A stretch of 22,966 nt of DNA, from the NCBI GenBank assembly GCA_910579285.1, contig CAJTTT010000017.1, forward strand, positions 1 to 22,966, read 5' to 3'. A program made the translations under genes and the position numbers. How positions within the stretch are numbered: position 1 is the first letter of the stretch; each line of letters begins with the position of its first letter. This DNA comes from an uncultured Lachnospiraceae bacterium (lineage in GTDB: Bacteria > Bacillota > Clostridia > Lachnospirales > Lachnospiraceae). Shown here one piece after another: positions 6,621-13,892 of the stretch. Under the pieces are notes generated by a model that did no database searches, was not told the DNA's origin, and was given only the letters and a program-made list of their open reading frames with translations.

Positions 6621-6992
6621 ATGGCTGACAATAAATTCAACAACGAAGAAACCATCGCCCGCTGCGTCCCTATGGGCAGGCTCCAGTCCGTGATCGGGGG
6701 CAAATGGAAAATTCTGATCTTATGGTATGTGTCCTTTTACAAAGTCCAGCGGTTTGGTGAGCTGATGCGCCGCCTTGACGGCATCACACAGTCCACGCTC
6801 ACAAAGCAGCTCCGGGAATTGGAAAGTGATGGTTTCCTCCACCGGGAGATTTACAAGGAAATTCCGCCGAAGGTGGAATATTCACTGACTGCATTTGGCG
6901 AAAGCTTCATCCCCGTCCTGCACACAATGATGGCATGGAGCGAAGCATACCTCTGCCCTGACTGGCAGAATCCTTATGAAAACAGACCTTAA
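6621..6992 (+). CDS. HxlR family winged-helix transcriptional regulator
   Basis: This 123-residue protein has the family's usual length. The HxlR domain covers about residues 12-110: GRLQSVIGGKWKILIL (start of the winged helix), RFGELMRRLDGITQSTLTKQLRELESDGFLHR (recognition helix) and PPKVEYSLTAFGESF (wing and following helix). C15, just ahead of the domain, sits where many family members, such as YodB and HypR of Bacillus, have a redox-sensing cysteine. It is the only intact plus-strand gene here, transcribed divergently from the two radical SAM genes. Together with the inverted repeats between them, this makes it their likely regulator and probably its own. ATG at 6621 directly follows a purine-rich GGAAGGAA ribosome binding site. 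Confidence 0.94.
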   Translation: MADNKFNNEETIARCVPMGRLQSVIGGKWKILILWYVSFYKVQRFGELMRRLDGITQSTLTKQLRELESDGFLHREIYKEIPPKVEYSLTAFGESFIPVLHTMMAWSEAYLCPDWQNPYENRP

Positions 6993-7035
6993 TATAGTAA
7001 CTGTACGCCGCATAAAGGCGCAGACAAAAATGCCA

Positions 7036-7075
7036 GACCGCCGCATATGGTAGTGATTCCCATAGTACGGCGGTC
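7036..7075. terminator. Bidirectional terminator between HxlR gene and flavin-binding gene
   Basis: GACCGCCG (7036-7043) pairs perfectly with CGGCGGTC (7068-7075), and an inner TATGG/CCATA helix extends the hairpin. It lies between two convergent genes. On the minus strand it is followed shortly by CATTTTTG; on the plus strand the tail is only moderately T-rich. Confidence 0.65.
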
Positions 7076-7117
7076 ATTGTATTTCATATGGTTAACTATG
7101 TATCTGAGACATCCTGC

Positions 7118-7558
7118 TTATTCGTCTATTTCCCCCTTCACCGCTTCCCAGTCTATAAACAGACTGTAGCGCTGGGTGGTAAAACGGATCACGCAGAAAT
7201 TGGGATCGTCTGGGCCGGAAAAATGATTGGCCAGGCCATCATACCACATCTCGCGGCAGATTTCTGGATCGGTGCAGACCTCCGCTGTTCCAGTAAGGGA
7301 AATATGATAAGTGGGAGAGTTCAGGCACACGGCAGCTTTGTTGTTCTGACCGAGGCGCACAGGGCTTGGCGCACCCCGTCCTGTACAAAAAGTGATCCAG
7401 CTTATTCCCTCGCTGCGGGAAGGGCTGATAGTCGTAGGCACGGGAGATCCATCCGGGTCGATGGTGATAAGCGTGCCAAAGCTGTCCTTGTCCTGACGCA
7501 CGGTACGCTGAGCGATGATTTCAGCAGCACGGGCCAAAATGGTTTCTTTTGTGTTCAT
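7118..7558 (-). CDS. Pyridoxamine 5'-phosphate oxidase-like flavin-binding protein
   Basis: This 146-residue protein of the split-barrel flavin-binding superfamily (general stress protein 26 / COG3871 type) shows the early strand LITIDPDGSPVPTTIS, then FCTGRGAPSPVRLGQNNKAAVCL, then YHISLTGTAEV. These match the FMN-binding barrel, where the segment around K/R-x-x-x-L-x-x-N contacts the phosphate. ATG at 7558 is chosen because AAAGGAGG lies 7 nt upstream; an in-frame ATG at 7606 would add 16 residues without a ribosome binding site. Proteins of this group bind FMN or F420 and reduce small substrates; the substrate here is unknown. It lies downstream of the AraC gene on the same strand (130 bp gap) and converges on the HxlR gene. 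Confidence 0.88.
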   Translation of the reverse strand: MNTKETILARAAEIIAQRTVRQDKDSFGTLITIDPDGSPVPTTISPSRSEGISWITFCTGRGAPSPVRLGQNNKAAVCLNSPTYHISLTGTAEVCTDPEICREMWYDGLANHFSGPDDPNFCVIRFTTQRYSLFIDWEAVKGEIDE

Positions 7559-7688
7559 GTAAATGCCTCCTTTGCGTGATGGAAATTCAAAAATGCGGTA
7601 TGTCATCTTCGTTCAAACCATGAAAACACACCTTTATTTTTCCACTATACACCAAGGCAAAAATGGCTGTATTGTATATTTCCGACAT

Positions 7689-8555
7689 CTACATGCGTTC
7701 ATCGCCCATTCGCTCTTTGGGAAGCGTTCCCGCACATAGCTCCAGCGCATTTCGAATATTCATGGAATGATATCTTTCAAATTCCCGCATCAAATGCGAC
7801 AAATCTGTATATCCATATTTTTGAACGGCATCCATTATGTCAAAATGAGTCTGACTCACAACATCTCTCCATAAGCATTGATAGCGCACCAGATTACTCA
7901 ATTTTTTTGGCGTCATTCCGATATATTCGTGGAAAAGCCGTTCCATCTGCCTGCCGCTTATAAAATTCTCCTTCGATAATTGGTCGATCCCCAGCCCTCC
8001 CTGATACCTGAGAATATCATGCATCACTCTGTCTACGACTACCTTCTCCCTTGCCGTTTCGTTTTTTTTCAAAAGCAGCTCTTCCGCCACCCGAATCCAA
8101 TCCGTCAGATTCGCCGGTTCCATCAGGCGGCTGCGCAGTTCTCTATCCAGCCAGCCAAATCTTTCCCTGACATCATACCTCCCATTTACTGTTCCAATAA
8201 AGGAATCTTCCGAAAAGGCATAGGCACTCCATGCATAAAAACGGATTGCAAACACCGAAATCCTCCGTTCGCTCTTTTCATTACACTGCGTATAAAAACT
8301 TCTGTCATTTATCCCTATGAAATCAGACGTAATGATATTGCCCGCATCATCCATGCGATAAATAATATCTACACATGTATCAGGAATCACAATTTGAGAA
8401 TCCCCATCCGTTTCTGTATCAGAGGTGTAATACACCCCGCCCCAGAAACATCGGATATAAGGCTGCAGCATCCTGCAGGGCTCTATTTCCTGATAAGCGG
8501 AAGTATGTTTGAAAGGCGTTGCCGTCAACGGTCTGTATATCATTGTAGATTTCAT
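7689..8555 (-). CDS. AraC family transcriptional regulator
   Basis: In this 288-residue protein the C-terminal ~95 residues (about 185-280) form the two AraC helix-turn-helix units: LGIDQLSKENFISGRQMERLFHEYIGMTPKKLSNLVRYQ, then FDIMDAVQKYGYTDLSHLMREFERYHSMN. The N-terminal part (LQPYIRCFWGG; IVIPDTCVDIIYRMDD) matches the domain often annotated DUF6597, found in AraC regulators of the type that begin with EPCRMLQPYIR; it probably senses a small ligand. ATG at 8555 is used, though its ribosome binding site (GGAG, 13 nt away) is weak. An in-frame ATG at 8543 has none. The next gene in the same direction is the flavin-binding protein, a plausible target. Confidence 0.93.
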   Translation of the reverse strand: MKSTMIYRPLTATPFKHTSAYQEIEPCRMLQPYIRCFWGGVYYTSDTETDGDSQIVIPDTCVDIIYRMDDAGNIITSDFIGINDRSFYTQCNEKSERRISVFAIRFYAWSAYAFSEDSFIGTVNGRYDVRERFGWLDRELRSRLMEPANLTDWIRVAEELLLKKNETAREKVVVDRVMHDILRYQGGLGIDQLSKENFISGRQMERLFHEYIGMTPKKLSNLVRYQCLWRDVVSQTHFDIMDAVQKYGYTDLSHLMREFERYHSMNIRNALELCAGTLPKERMGDERM

Positions 8556-8631
8556 AAAAGCTTATTTTCTCCATTGTCATTGAAAGTCAAAGATAACTGC
8601 AAATGAGGATAATTAAGAAAGAAAACACAAA

Positions 8632-8655
8632 AGGGAAGTAATCTCTCACTTCCCT
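8632..8655 (-). terminator. Rho-independent terminator after the 8694-9368 gene
   Basis: AGGGAAGT (8632-8639) and ACTTCCCT (8648-8655) form a perfect 8-bp stem with an 8-base loop. On the minus strand the stem is followed by TTTTGTGTTTTCTTTC, a U-rich tail. Confidence 0.75.
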
Positions 8656-8685
8656 CAACTAATCATGTGTATTTTATCAGAAAAC

Positions 8686-8712
8686 GCCGGACGCTACAAG
8701 ATCGTTTCCGGC
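8686..8712. terminator. Second hairpin spanning a stop codon
   Basis: GCCGGA (8686-8691) and TCCGGC (8707-8712) form a 6-bp stem. The TAG stop of the minus-strand gene (8694-8696) lies in the loop. On the plus strand the stem runs into TTTTTTCTTTT; on the minus strand only GTTTTC follows. It may act as an antisense-blocking or auxiliary terminator. Confidence 0.5.
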
Positions 8713-9368
8713 TTTTTTCTTTTCCCCTGTACAGGAAAAAGCTGTGCCTCATAGCGCTCAATAAATCTTTCGGTATTTCGCTCCTTTGACAAAATGCTTT
8801 CTCTCAGCAATTCTTCCTTCCTCTCTTTTTCCTCAATCTGATCTTTCAGATACTCTTTCTCTGCCAGTCTCTCATCGAACTGCTCCCGCAGGAACTTTCT
8901 CTTTTCATAAGGATCCTTTAGCGCAGGCTTTTTCTTCCTGCGCTTTTTCTTCGGTATTTCATCCTCGTCCCTGTTGTCTGATGAGGAATTGATGCTCGTC
9001 ACATATGTGTTAGGACTGCCGCCGCAATTCCCGTTTTCATCAAATATAAATTCCTGGTTCACAACTTTCGCCCCTGAGGCATTCCATGCTGCAGTAAAAA
9101 ACCGATAGCTGACAGGTATATGCGCCAAGACCTTCTCAAATGATTCCGCTTCTTTCGGATTTTTGATACATTTCTGCAAATATGCCGGCGATATCCTCAC
9201 CTTATATTCATGCGCAGATAAACAGGAATACTTATCTTTCAAATATGCCTGATATGCTGATACACTGGCATATTTGTCCTCTGTTTTGTTCCCCGCATTT
9301 TTATTGTCTGCTTTCTCCATCACATTGCTGTTTCCGACCTGGTAATTGTTGAATCCCACCTGCATCAT
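8694..9368 (-). CDS. Basic coiled-coil protein of unknown function, DUF6033-like
   Basis: In this 224-residue protein residues about 30-110 form a compact region (YKVRISPAYLQKCIKNPKEAESFEKVLAHIPV; later AAWNASGAKVVNQEFIFDENGNCGG). From memory this resembles Lachnospiraceae proteins annotated DUF6033; this was not checked. A strongly basic linker (KKKRRKKKPALK) and a charged coiled coil (about 150-205) follow. The N-terminus MMQVGFNNYQVGN is Asn-rich and has no signal peptide. ATG at 9368 (or 9365) follows AGAGGAG; an upstream in-frame ATG at 9395 lacks a proper ribosome binding site. It lies 86 bp downstream of the PPC-like gene in the same direction and ends at the double hairpin, so the two probably form one transcript. 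Confidence 0.8.
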   Translation of the reverse strand: MMQVGFNNYQVGNSNVMEKADNKNAGNKTEDKYASVSAYQAYLKDKYSCLSAHEYKVRISPAYLQKCIKNPKEAESFEKVLAHIPVSYRFFTAAWNASGAKVVNQEFIFDENGNCGGSPNTYVTSINSSSDNRDEDEIPKKKRRKKKPALKDPYEKRKFLREQFDERLAEKEYLKDQIEEKERKEELLRESILSKERNTERFIERYEAQLFPVQGKRKKPETIL

Positions 9369-9454
9369 ACGTTCTCCTCTCTTAACGAAAATCATCTCTC
9401 AGAATCTCTTGCAAGGAATGCCTTGAAAATGCCGGCGTTTCCTCCACTTTCCTA

Positions 9455-11005
9455 TTAGAAAATGAGAACTTTTTTGAACTGATACTGATACCTATCGGAA
9501 TACATATTGCCGGAAGACTGCGGTGTAAGCCGCCCATCCAGCGCGCCCATATCTACTGCAAAGCCACTGTCTGCAGTAGAAAACGCCCCATCCTTGAACT
9601 GAAACTGTGAAGTGAAATCGGGAATCCCCAGATCACCGCTTATCTTGATATTCCCTATGATATTTTGCAATGCATCCCTTATCCGCTCTGTTTTCGCGTT
9701 ATTTTTCGTATTGTTGATCAGGTTCGCCGCTTTATCGGGCAGACCTCCGATCTTCCCATCCGGCATCAGATAAAGATTTTCTAAAGAAATGTCTGCTCCC
9801 GTAACTCCTTTCAGATAACGGCGCACTTCCTGCACATCAGCGGCGTACTGGTATGCATTAGAAGGCAAATTCCCTACACTGTCTGCAATCCCTATGTAAT
9901 ATCGATACATCTGATCTCCGTACTTTTTCTCTACCAGTTTCTGCACCTGTTCCCGAACAGTTTCCTCCTCTATCCCGTCCACAGTTACATCCCCGTTACT
10001 TCCGATCCTCACACGCATCCCCTCTATGTCCTCGCGGGAAATGCCCATGCCTTCCAGTTCTTTTACGAAATCATCCGAAAAGCTGTTTTTCAGTTCCGCT
10101 TTCTGCCGGGCCTTTTCCGTGTCTTTCAGATTGGCAAAGATCTTCACATACTCCCACTCCGCCTCGCTTAAGTCCTTGCCCTCCTCCAGATCCTGCAGCA
10201 GTTCTTCCACCGTGCGTCCGCCTTTGTACTTCTTTTCTTCGGGCAGACTGTCAAACTGTTTTTGGTGGAGCTGCTCCATCTCTTTACTATAATTTCGCTC
10301 CGTCTCCCGCAGGACTGCATTATATTGATCGAGATATTCCCGCCAGTTTTCATCCTTCCGGCTATATGCACTCTGGAGATTTCCATACGCTTCCCTAACA
10401 GCATCCGTCTTTTTATGCTCCTTATTTTCGCAGACATGGAAGCTGATCCTGTAAAAATCATTCGGAGACACTTCTTCCCCGTTTCCATTTTCTACCTTAA
10501 GGCAGTATTTATTGGTATTGATATCCCAATTAGGAATGGTCAGTTTTTTGCGTCCCTCACCATCCCACTCGGCCTTCCCCACCTGATTGCCGTATTCGTC
10601 ATACAGGGTAAGATCGTAATCACAGCCTTCCGGCATATCTATATAGGCTTCGATGCCAAAGTAATTGCGCTGTAAGTTCATAAAAGGAATGGAAAAGTTA
10701 TAGAAATCCACATCTTTTTTATCACTAAGGCTTCCTTTCAGGCTGCTGGTCTCATCTTTGATCAGAAAGTTTAAATCCAGAAATGCGCTGCCCTTATCCT
10801 TGTCATAGACCTCATAGGTGGTATGCGGTCTGCGGTAAGTATTGTTACTGCTGAGCGTGCAGGTGTCCTCCTGCAGCTCCATGTTTTTTCGCAGCTTCCC
10901 GTCAAAAAATGCTTCCGTCTCCTTTACCGACATAAAGAATACGGGCTTTTTCCGAAAGGCCGCTCCCCACGCGGATCCCTGTTCATTTACATTGCTGATT
11001 TCCAT
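9455..11005 (-). CDS. Large protein with PPC-like beta domain and no signal peptide
   Basis: This 516-residue protein begins MEISNVNEQG with no export signal. Residues about 70-195 read like a bacterial pre-peptidase C-terminal (PPC) beta-sandwich: LKGSLSDKKDVDFYNFSI, then YDLTLYDEYGNQVGKAEW, then YCLKVENGNG and DFYRISFHV. Residues about 200-350 are charged helices, including a probable coiled coil (REYLDQYNAVLRETERNYSKEMEQ). The C-terminal ~150 residues show no known motif and end in KVLIF. ATG at 11005 lies 9 nt after GGAGGG; the in-frame ATG at 11014 touches the ribosome binding site and is less likely. PPC domains normally sit on secreted enzymes, so this leaderless protein is odd. It is probably cotranscribed with the DUF6033-like gene. 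Confidence 0.82.
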   Translation of the reverse strand: MEISNVNEQGSAWGAAFRKKPVFFMSVKETEAFFDGKLRKNMELQEDTCTLSSNNTYRRPHTTYEVYDKDKGSAFLDLNFLIKDETSSLKGSLSDKKDVDFYNFSIPFMNLQRNYFGIEAYIDMPEGCDYDLTLYDEYGNQVGKAEWDGEGRKKLTIPNWDINTNKYCLKVENGNGEEVSPNDFYRISFHVCENKEHKKTDAVREAYGNLQSAYSRKDENWREYLDQYNAVLRETERNYSKEMEQLHQKQFDSLPEEKKYKGGRTVEELLQDLEEGKDLSEAEWEYVKIFANLKDTEKARQKAELKNSFSDDFVKELEGMGISREDIEGMRVRIGSNGDVTVDGIEEETVREQVQKLVEKKYGDQMYRYYIGIADSVGNLPSNAYQYAADVQEVRRYLKGVTGADISLENLYLMPDGKIGGLPDKAANLINNTKNNAKTERIRDALQNIIGNIKISGDLGIPDFTSQFQFKDGAFSTADSGFAVDMGALDGRLTPQSSGNMYSDRYQYQFKKVLIF

Positions 11006-11041
11006 TATTGACATCCCTCCACTGCCACTGATTGATGATGA

Positions 11042-11414
11042 TTTTATGCCTTAAAGTCACTTCTGCTTTACCGCTTCATAATATCTGTCGGTAATTACAT
11101 CCGCTTACTAAACAAGGATGGCACCAAGCGACTATTTTTTGCACCCAATGACTATCTGTCAGGTGAAAGAAAAATGTTGTTGGTCATGGAAGTTTTGCGC
11201 AAAGAGGTAAAAGAGTGGATTGCATCCAAGGACGCAGAAGTGCAGGCCGCCGGACAGGCGTGTGAGGGTGGAAGCAACCACCGCGGCGGCCTTAACAAAA
11301 GCAAGGGTATATGAACTGGCAGAGTTCGCAAATTTAAGGGGAACGGCACATGATGGATTGCGTGGACGGAAGAGTATAAAACTAAAACGGTCAAGTAAAA
11401 AATTTCAAGTTTAA
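11042..11414 (+). pseudogene. Frameshifted, start-less gene remnant
   Basis: An open frame without a proper start runs from 11042 to the TGA at 11312-11314. It contains NYIRLLNKDGTKRLFFAPND and KMLLVMEVLRKEVKEWIASK, which look like real protein. The frame then degenerates, while the +1 frame from about 11262 to the TAA at 11412-11414 continues with a protein-like EATTAAALTKARVYELAEFA and RGTAHDGLRGRK. Joining the two with one frameshift near 11260-11280 gives a plausible ~110-residue product. The first ATG in frame (11174) is internal to the conserved-looking part. I do not recognise the family. It lies between the PPC-like gene and the broken transposon, in the opposite direction, and is probably debris from the same mobile history. 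Confidence 0.5.
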
Positions 11415-11426
11415 AAGCCTTTTTCA

Positions 11427-11552
11427 CTATCTGAAATACAGAGAATTACGGACAGTATCATCATATTCTGGTAAAACTTCCAATGCAGAAAACAAATCAT
11501 CACCAGATTTCATTGTTGGCAAAATATGTATAATATTTGAAAGATCAGCCAT
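11427..11552 (-). pseudogene. Truncated TnsC-like ATPase, N-terminal fragment only
   Basis: A 41-codon frame starts at ATG 11552-11550, overlapping the end of tnsB by 8 bp (ATGGCTGA), the tight coupling seen between tnsB and tnsC. It reads MADLSNIIHILPTMKSGDDL and continues FSALEVLPEYDDTVR, after which the frame changes character (NSLYFR) and stops at TAG. From memory this is like the start of TnsC/TniB ATPases of clostridial Tn7-like elements. The Walker A and B motifs, which lie much further on, are missing. Position and overlap support tnsC more than the short sequence does. Loss of the AAA+ regulator would leave the element unable to transpose on its own. Confidence 0.6.
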
Positions 11553-13428
11553 AGTTTACTCTCTCCTTCATATAATCCTGATGGTTCTTCATCTGTTCCT
11601 TTTTTCTGGTATTGCGGACATTCTTCATATGAACATCTGTAGTGCCACTCACACTACCTGCAATAGCTTCAATATGCTGTGCCAAATCAATCTGTGCCTG
11701 TAAGTTGTTCCTCATTTCATTCTTAGTCATAGTCCTCTGTCCAGTTTGTAACTCCTGTACTCCAACAAGGTCTTTCCCTTGAAAACGGGATTCAATCAAA
11801 GTAAATTCCGTATAAACTCCATTCTCTATCACCCATACAGATGTCACATCCTCTGGATTATATGCTACAGTTACCATGCCGCCAGATAGATATTGCTCTG
11901 TATATCCCTCACAATGATAACGCAACTTATTTACCTTCAAACCTGTTCGTCCAAATTTCCCGGTAGTTCTTGGCAACAATGTCAACATCAACCTTCTACT
12001 ATCCACCCCTATTAAATTAGCTCCGATCAGTGATTTTCCCCATTCCCAGATACAAGAAGCATAAGGTTTTACCTTATCTGCTATCATAGCTTCTGTATAA
12101 GGAAAGTTTTCTATGATCCATTTTGAATTATAGTAGATCATACAATGTAGGATAATCTTCTCAAAGTCCATCATTGTCAGACAGGCATCTTTACGGTAAT
12201 CATGTGCGCCTCGTTCCTGATAATCCGGCTCGATCACACCCTTCCCCTTCAAATGCTTCTTATATGTTTCCTGTATCAGATCAAAAAACTTCTCTACCAA
12301 TCCTTTCAGTTCTGGTCTATAGGATGGCAGATTAACCACTGTAACACCCAGTTCTGCTATCTGTTCAAAATTCTCTGATTTGTATTCACTACCCATATCG
12401 GTAACAAATGTCCCCGGAAGCCTGTCACAATCCCAATCTTCCTTTTCTATAGAAATACCAAAACGCTTACACCAAGCCACCTTATCCGCTATGATATTCA
12501 GCATTAACCCACGAAGACTGTATACTCCACCCTCCCATGATAGAGAATAGCCACAGCACAAACTACTGTAAGCATCAATACATGCAGTAAGGATAGGTCT
12601 GCCAACAAGATTCCCTTCCTCATTGATCAGATAAATATCACACACCGTAGCATCCAACATCCCCACGCCAACTGCAGGTGCAAACTCCCGTACTCCCTCG
12701 CCTATAAGCGGACGATTATTTCTCTGATAGTTCTTCAATCCATCTCTGGAAATATAGAAGTTCTGCAGCTTCCTTGTCTTACGGTAAAAATATCGGAACT
12801 GATAGAAGGATGGATATTCTTCTGCCAATACACCCATTACATCACAATACTTCTCTTTGAGCATCATGGTATAAGCAGTCATAAGTGATTGCTTCTTTGT
12901 CGTATAGAAAAACTTATTCAACGCCCAACGCATATGTTTTTCATCCTGTGTCAGTTCCCGATTCTCTTTCCGCTTCTTTGGAGCAAGCACAGTCACATCC
13001 AGATAAGACAAATACAGACAGAGATAATTCCTAATCGTCTGTTTTGATACATGATGTTCCTCAGCTATAGAACAGATCAGCTTGGATCGCGTCTTATCAT
13101 CTGCTATAAACGGAAGAATTGGTGTGATCATCGTATAGCGTTCATACATAACCTTCCTCTGGTCTGCATCTAAAGTATCAATGTCAACGCTGGTAAATTC
13201 TGTAGCCTTTAACAGTTCATTTTCAGTACACATAGATAATTCTTTGCCAGAGTATTGAGAATACACACTCAACAATTCAGATTCCGATAATACAGAATCC
13301 ACTGATTCAAATTTCCTCCACACAGGCATAGTCTGTTTCAAACAGTCGATCACAAAGATTCTGTCATCCTGAACATCCAATACTCTGATAATACTGTCAC
13401 CAGATCGCAGCAGATCATACATCTTCAT
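11545..13428 (-). CDS. tnsB: TnsB-like DDE transposase
   Basis: This 627-residue protein matches the length of TnsB-type (Mu/Tn7 superfamily) transposases. N-terminal helix-turn-helix regions (about 115-165, including HHVSKQTIRNYL) would bind the element ends. The RNase H-fold catalytic core has D259 (MLDAT), D344 (VTDMGSEY) and E379 (LKGLVEKFF); the last two are 35 apart, the classic DD(35)E arrangement. A beta-barrel and a basic C-terminal tail (RNTRKKEQMKNHQDYMKER), which in TnsB contacts TnsC, follow. The start is taken as ATG 13428, overlapping tnsA by 14 bp; ATG 13422 is possible, and a longer frame to 13485 seems unlikely. All catalytic residues are intact although the following tnsC is broken. 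Confidence 0.9.
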   Translation of the reverse strand: MKMYDLLRSGDSIIRVLDVQDDRIFVIDCLKQTMPVWRKFESVDSVLSESELLSVYSQYSGKELSMCTENELLKATEFTSVDIDTLDADQRKVMYERYTMITPILPFIADDKTRSKLICSIAEEHHVSKQTIRNYLCLYLSYLDVTVLAPKKRKENRELTQDEKHMRWALNKFFYTTKKQSLMTAYTMMLKEKYCDVMGVLAEEYPSFYQFRYFYRKTRKLQNFYISRDGLKNYQRNNRPLIGEGVREFAPAVGVGMLDATVCDIYLINEEGNLVGRPILTACIDAYSSLCCGYSLSWEGGVYSLRGLMLNIIADKVAWCKRFGISIEKEDWDCDRLPGTFVTDMGSEYKSENFEQIAELGVTVVNLPSYRPELKGLVEKFFDLIQETYKKHLKGKGVIEPDYQERGAHDYRKDACLTMMDFEKIILHCMIYYNSKWIIENFPYTEAMIADKVKPYASCIWEWGKSLIGANLIGVDSRRLMLTLLPRTTGKFGRTGLKVNKLRYHCEGYTEQYLSGGMVTVAYNPEDVTSVWVIENGVYTEFTLIESRFQGKDLVGVQELQTGQRTMTKNEMRNNLQAQIDLAQHIEAIAGSVSGTTDVHMKNVRNTRKKEQMKNHQDYMKERVNYG

Positions 13429-13762
13429 CAATGACCAACCCCCAATCCATAACCCCATGTCTGATCCAATACTCCCTCGAAGCATCCAACAGTTTCACCG
13501 TCAATGGCTTCATCAGGAATTTACGGAACACACATTCCCGTACCATCAGATCACCGTCTGTTTTGGTACAGACAAAATCCGATGTATACTCCCCGACATC
13601 CAATCCATCCAACAGAACATTGCATCTGATCTCCTTTACTTCCTCATCCATCTGCAGAAGATCAGCATAAGCACACTGAATGGCATCATATGTCCTGCAA
13701 ACCTCAGTACACTTTCTGATCATCCTCTTTTCACATCGCCCTTTGAAATTCTTCTTCCTCAT
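13415..13762 (-). CDS. tnsA: Minimal TnsA-like transposon endonuclease
   Basis: This 115-residue protein reads like the catalytic domain of TnsA, which cleaves the 5' ends of Tn7-like elements. Y59-T-S-D62-F corresponds to the usual Y-x-P-D-F strand with the metal-binding Asp, and R75-E76-C-V-F-R-K81 to the following E/Q-x-K strand. The expected Lys two residues after E76 is V78, with R80/K81 nearby, so the active site is not textbook. Tn7 TnsA itself is 273 residues; here the C-terminal TnsC-binding domain is absent. ATG 13762 is chosen, with GGGAGG 11 nt upstream; TTG 13771 is an alternative. It overlaps tnsB. The family call rests on motif and context. Confidence 0.72.
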   Translation of the reverse strand: MRKKNFKGRCEKRMIRKCTEVCRTYDAIQCAYADLLQMDEEVKEIRCNVLLDGLDVGEYTSDFVCTKTDGDLMVRECVFRKFLMKPLTVKLLDASREYWIRHGVMDWGLVIDEDV

Positions 13763-13794
13763 CCTTCGCAAAACCTCCCATCCGGGAACATCCT

Positions 13795-13847
13795 GCCAGT
13801 TTCCCCGACAACGGATGTCCGGCTTCGCCAGTCATCCTTATGTTGAC
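13795..13847 (-). repeat. Candidate TnsB-binding repeats at the element end
   Basis: GCCAGT occurs twice on the plus strand (13795-13800 and 13827-13832), 32 bp apart, roughly three helical turns. Each copy is followed by GACA at different spacing (13807-13810 and 13844-13847). Multiple spaced repeats inside the tip are typical of Tn7-like ends. The match is short and could be chance. Confidence 0.3.
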
Positions 13848-13889
13848 AAAAATAAGACCCCGCATCTTCCGATGCAAGGTCTTATTTTT
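13848..13889. terminator. Strong bidirectional terminator downstream of ppdK
   Basis: AAAAATAAGACC (13848-13859) pairs perfectly with GGTCTTATTTTT (13878-13889). Inside, GCATC (13862-13866) and GATGC (13871-13875) close a TTCC loop. A-runs and T-runs flank the stem, so it works in both directions. In the minus direction it ends ppdK. Confidence 0.88.
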
Positions 13890-13892
13890 CTA

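Larger units (their letters stand above)
11427..13847 (-). mobile_element. Truncated Tn7-like transposon (tnsA, tnsB, tnsC fragment)
   Basis: Three overlapping minus-strand reading frames encode a TnsA-like endonuclease, a TnsB-like DDE transposase and the first codons of a TnsC-like ATPase. The DNA is visibly more AT-rich than ppdK or the AmmeMemoRadiSam genes. The proposed promoter-side end is 13847, where the minus strand reads TGTCAACATAAGG, starting with the TGT expected of Tn7-type ends, directly against the ppdK terminator stem (from 13848). GCCAGT occurs at 13795-13800 and 13827-13832, each followed by GACA, possibly TnsB sites. The other end is lost: tnsC breaks off near 11440 and no target selector (TniQ/TnsD, TnsE) or cargo is present. 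The boundaries are inference. Confidence 0.6.

Noticed and set aside
11152..11427. 91-codon minus-strand frame beginning MKKAFKLEIFYLTVLVLYSS, resembling a signal peptide
   Set aside because: The following sequence is Pro/Leu/Arg/Ser-rich without any fold, and the opposite strand carries more protein-like (though broken) sequence.
11427..13847. CRISPR-associated (CAST) version of the Tn7-like element
   Set aside because: No cas gene, no TniQ and no repeat-spacer array is present anywhere in the window.
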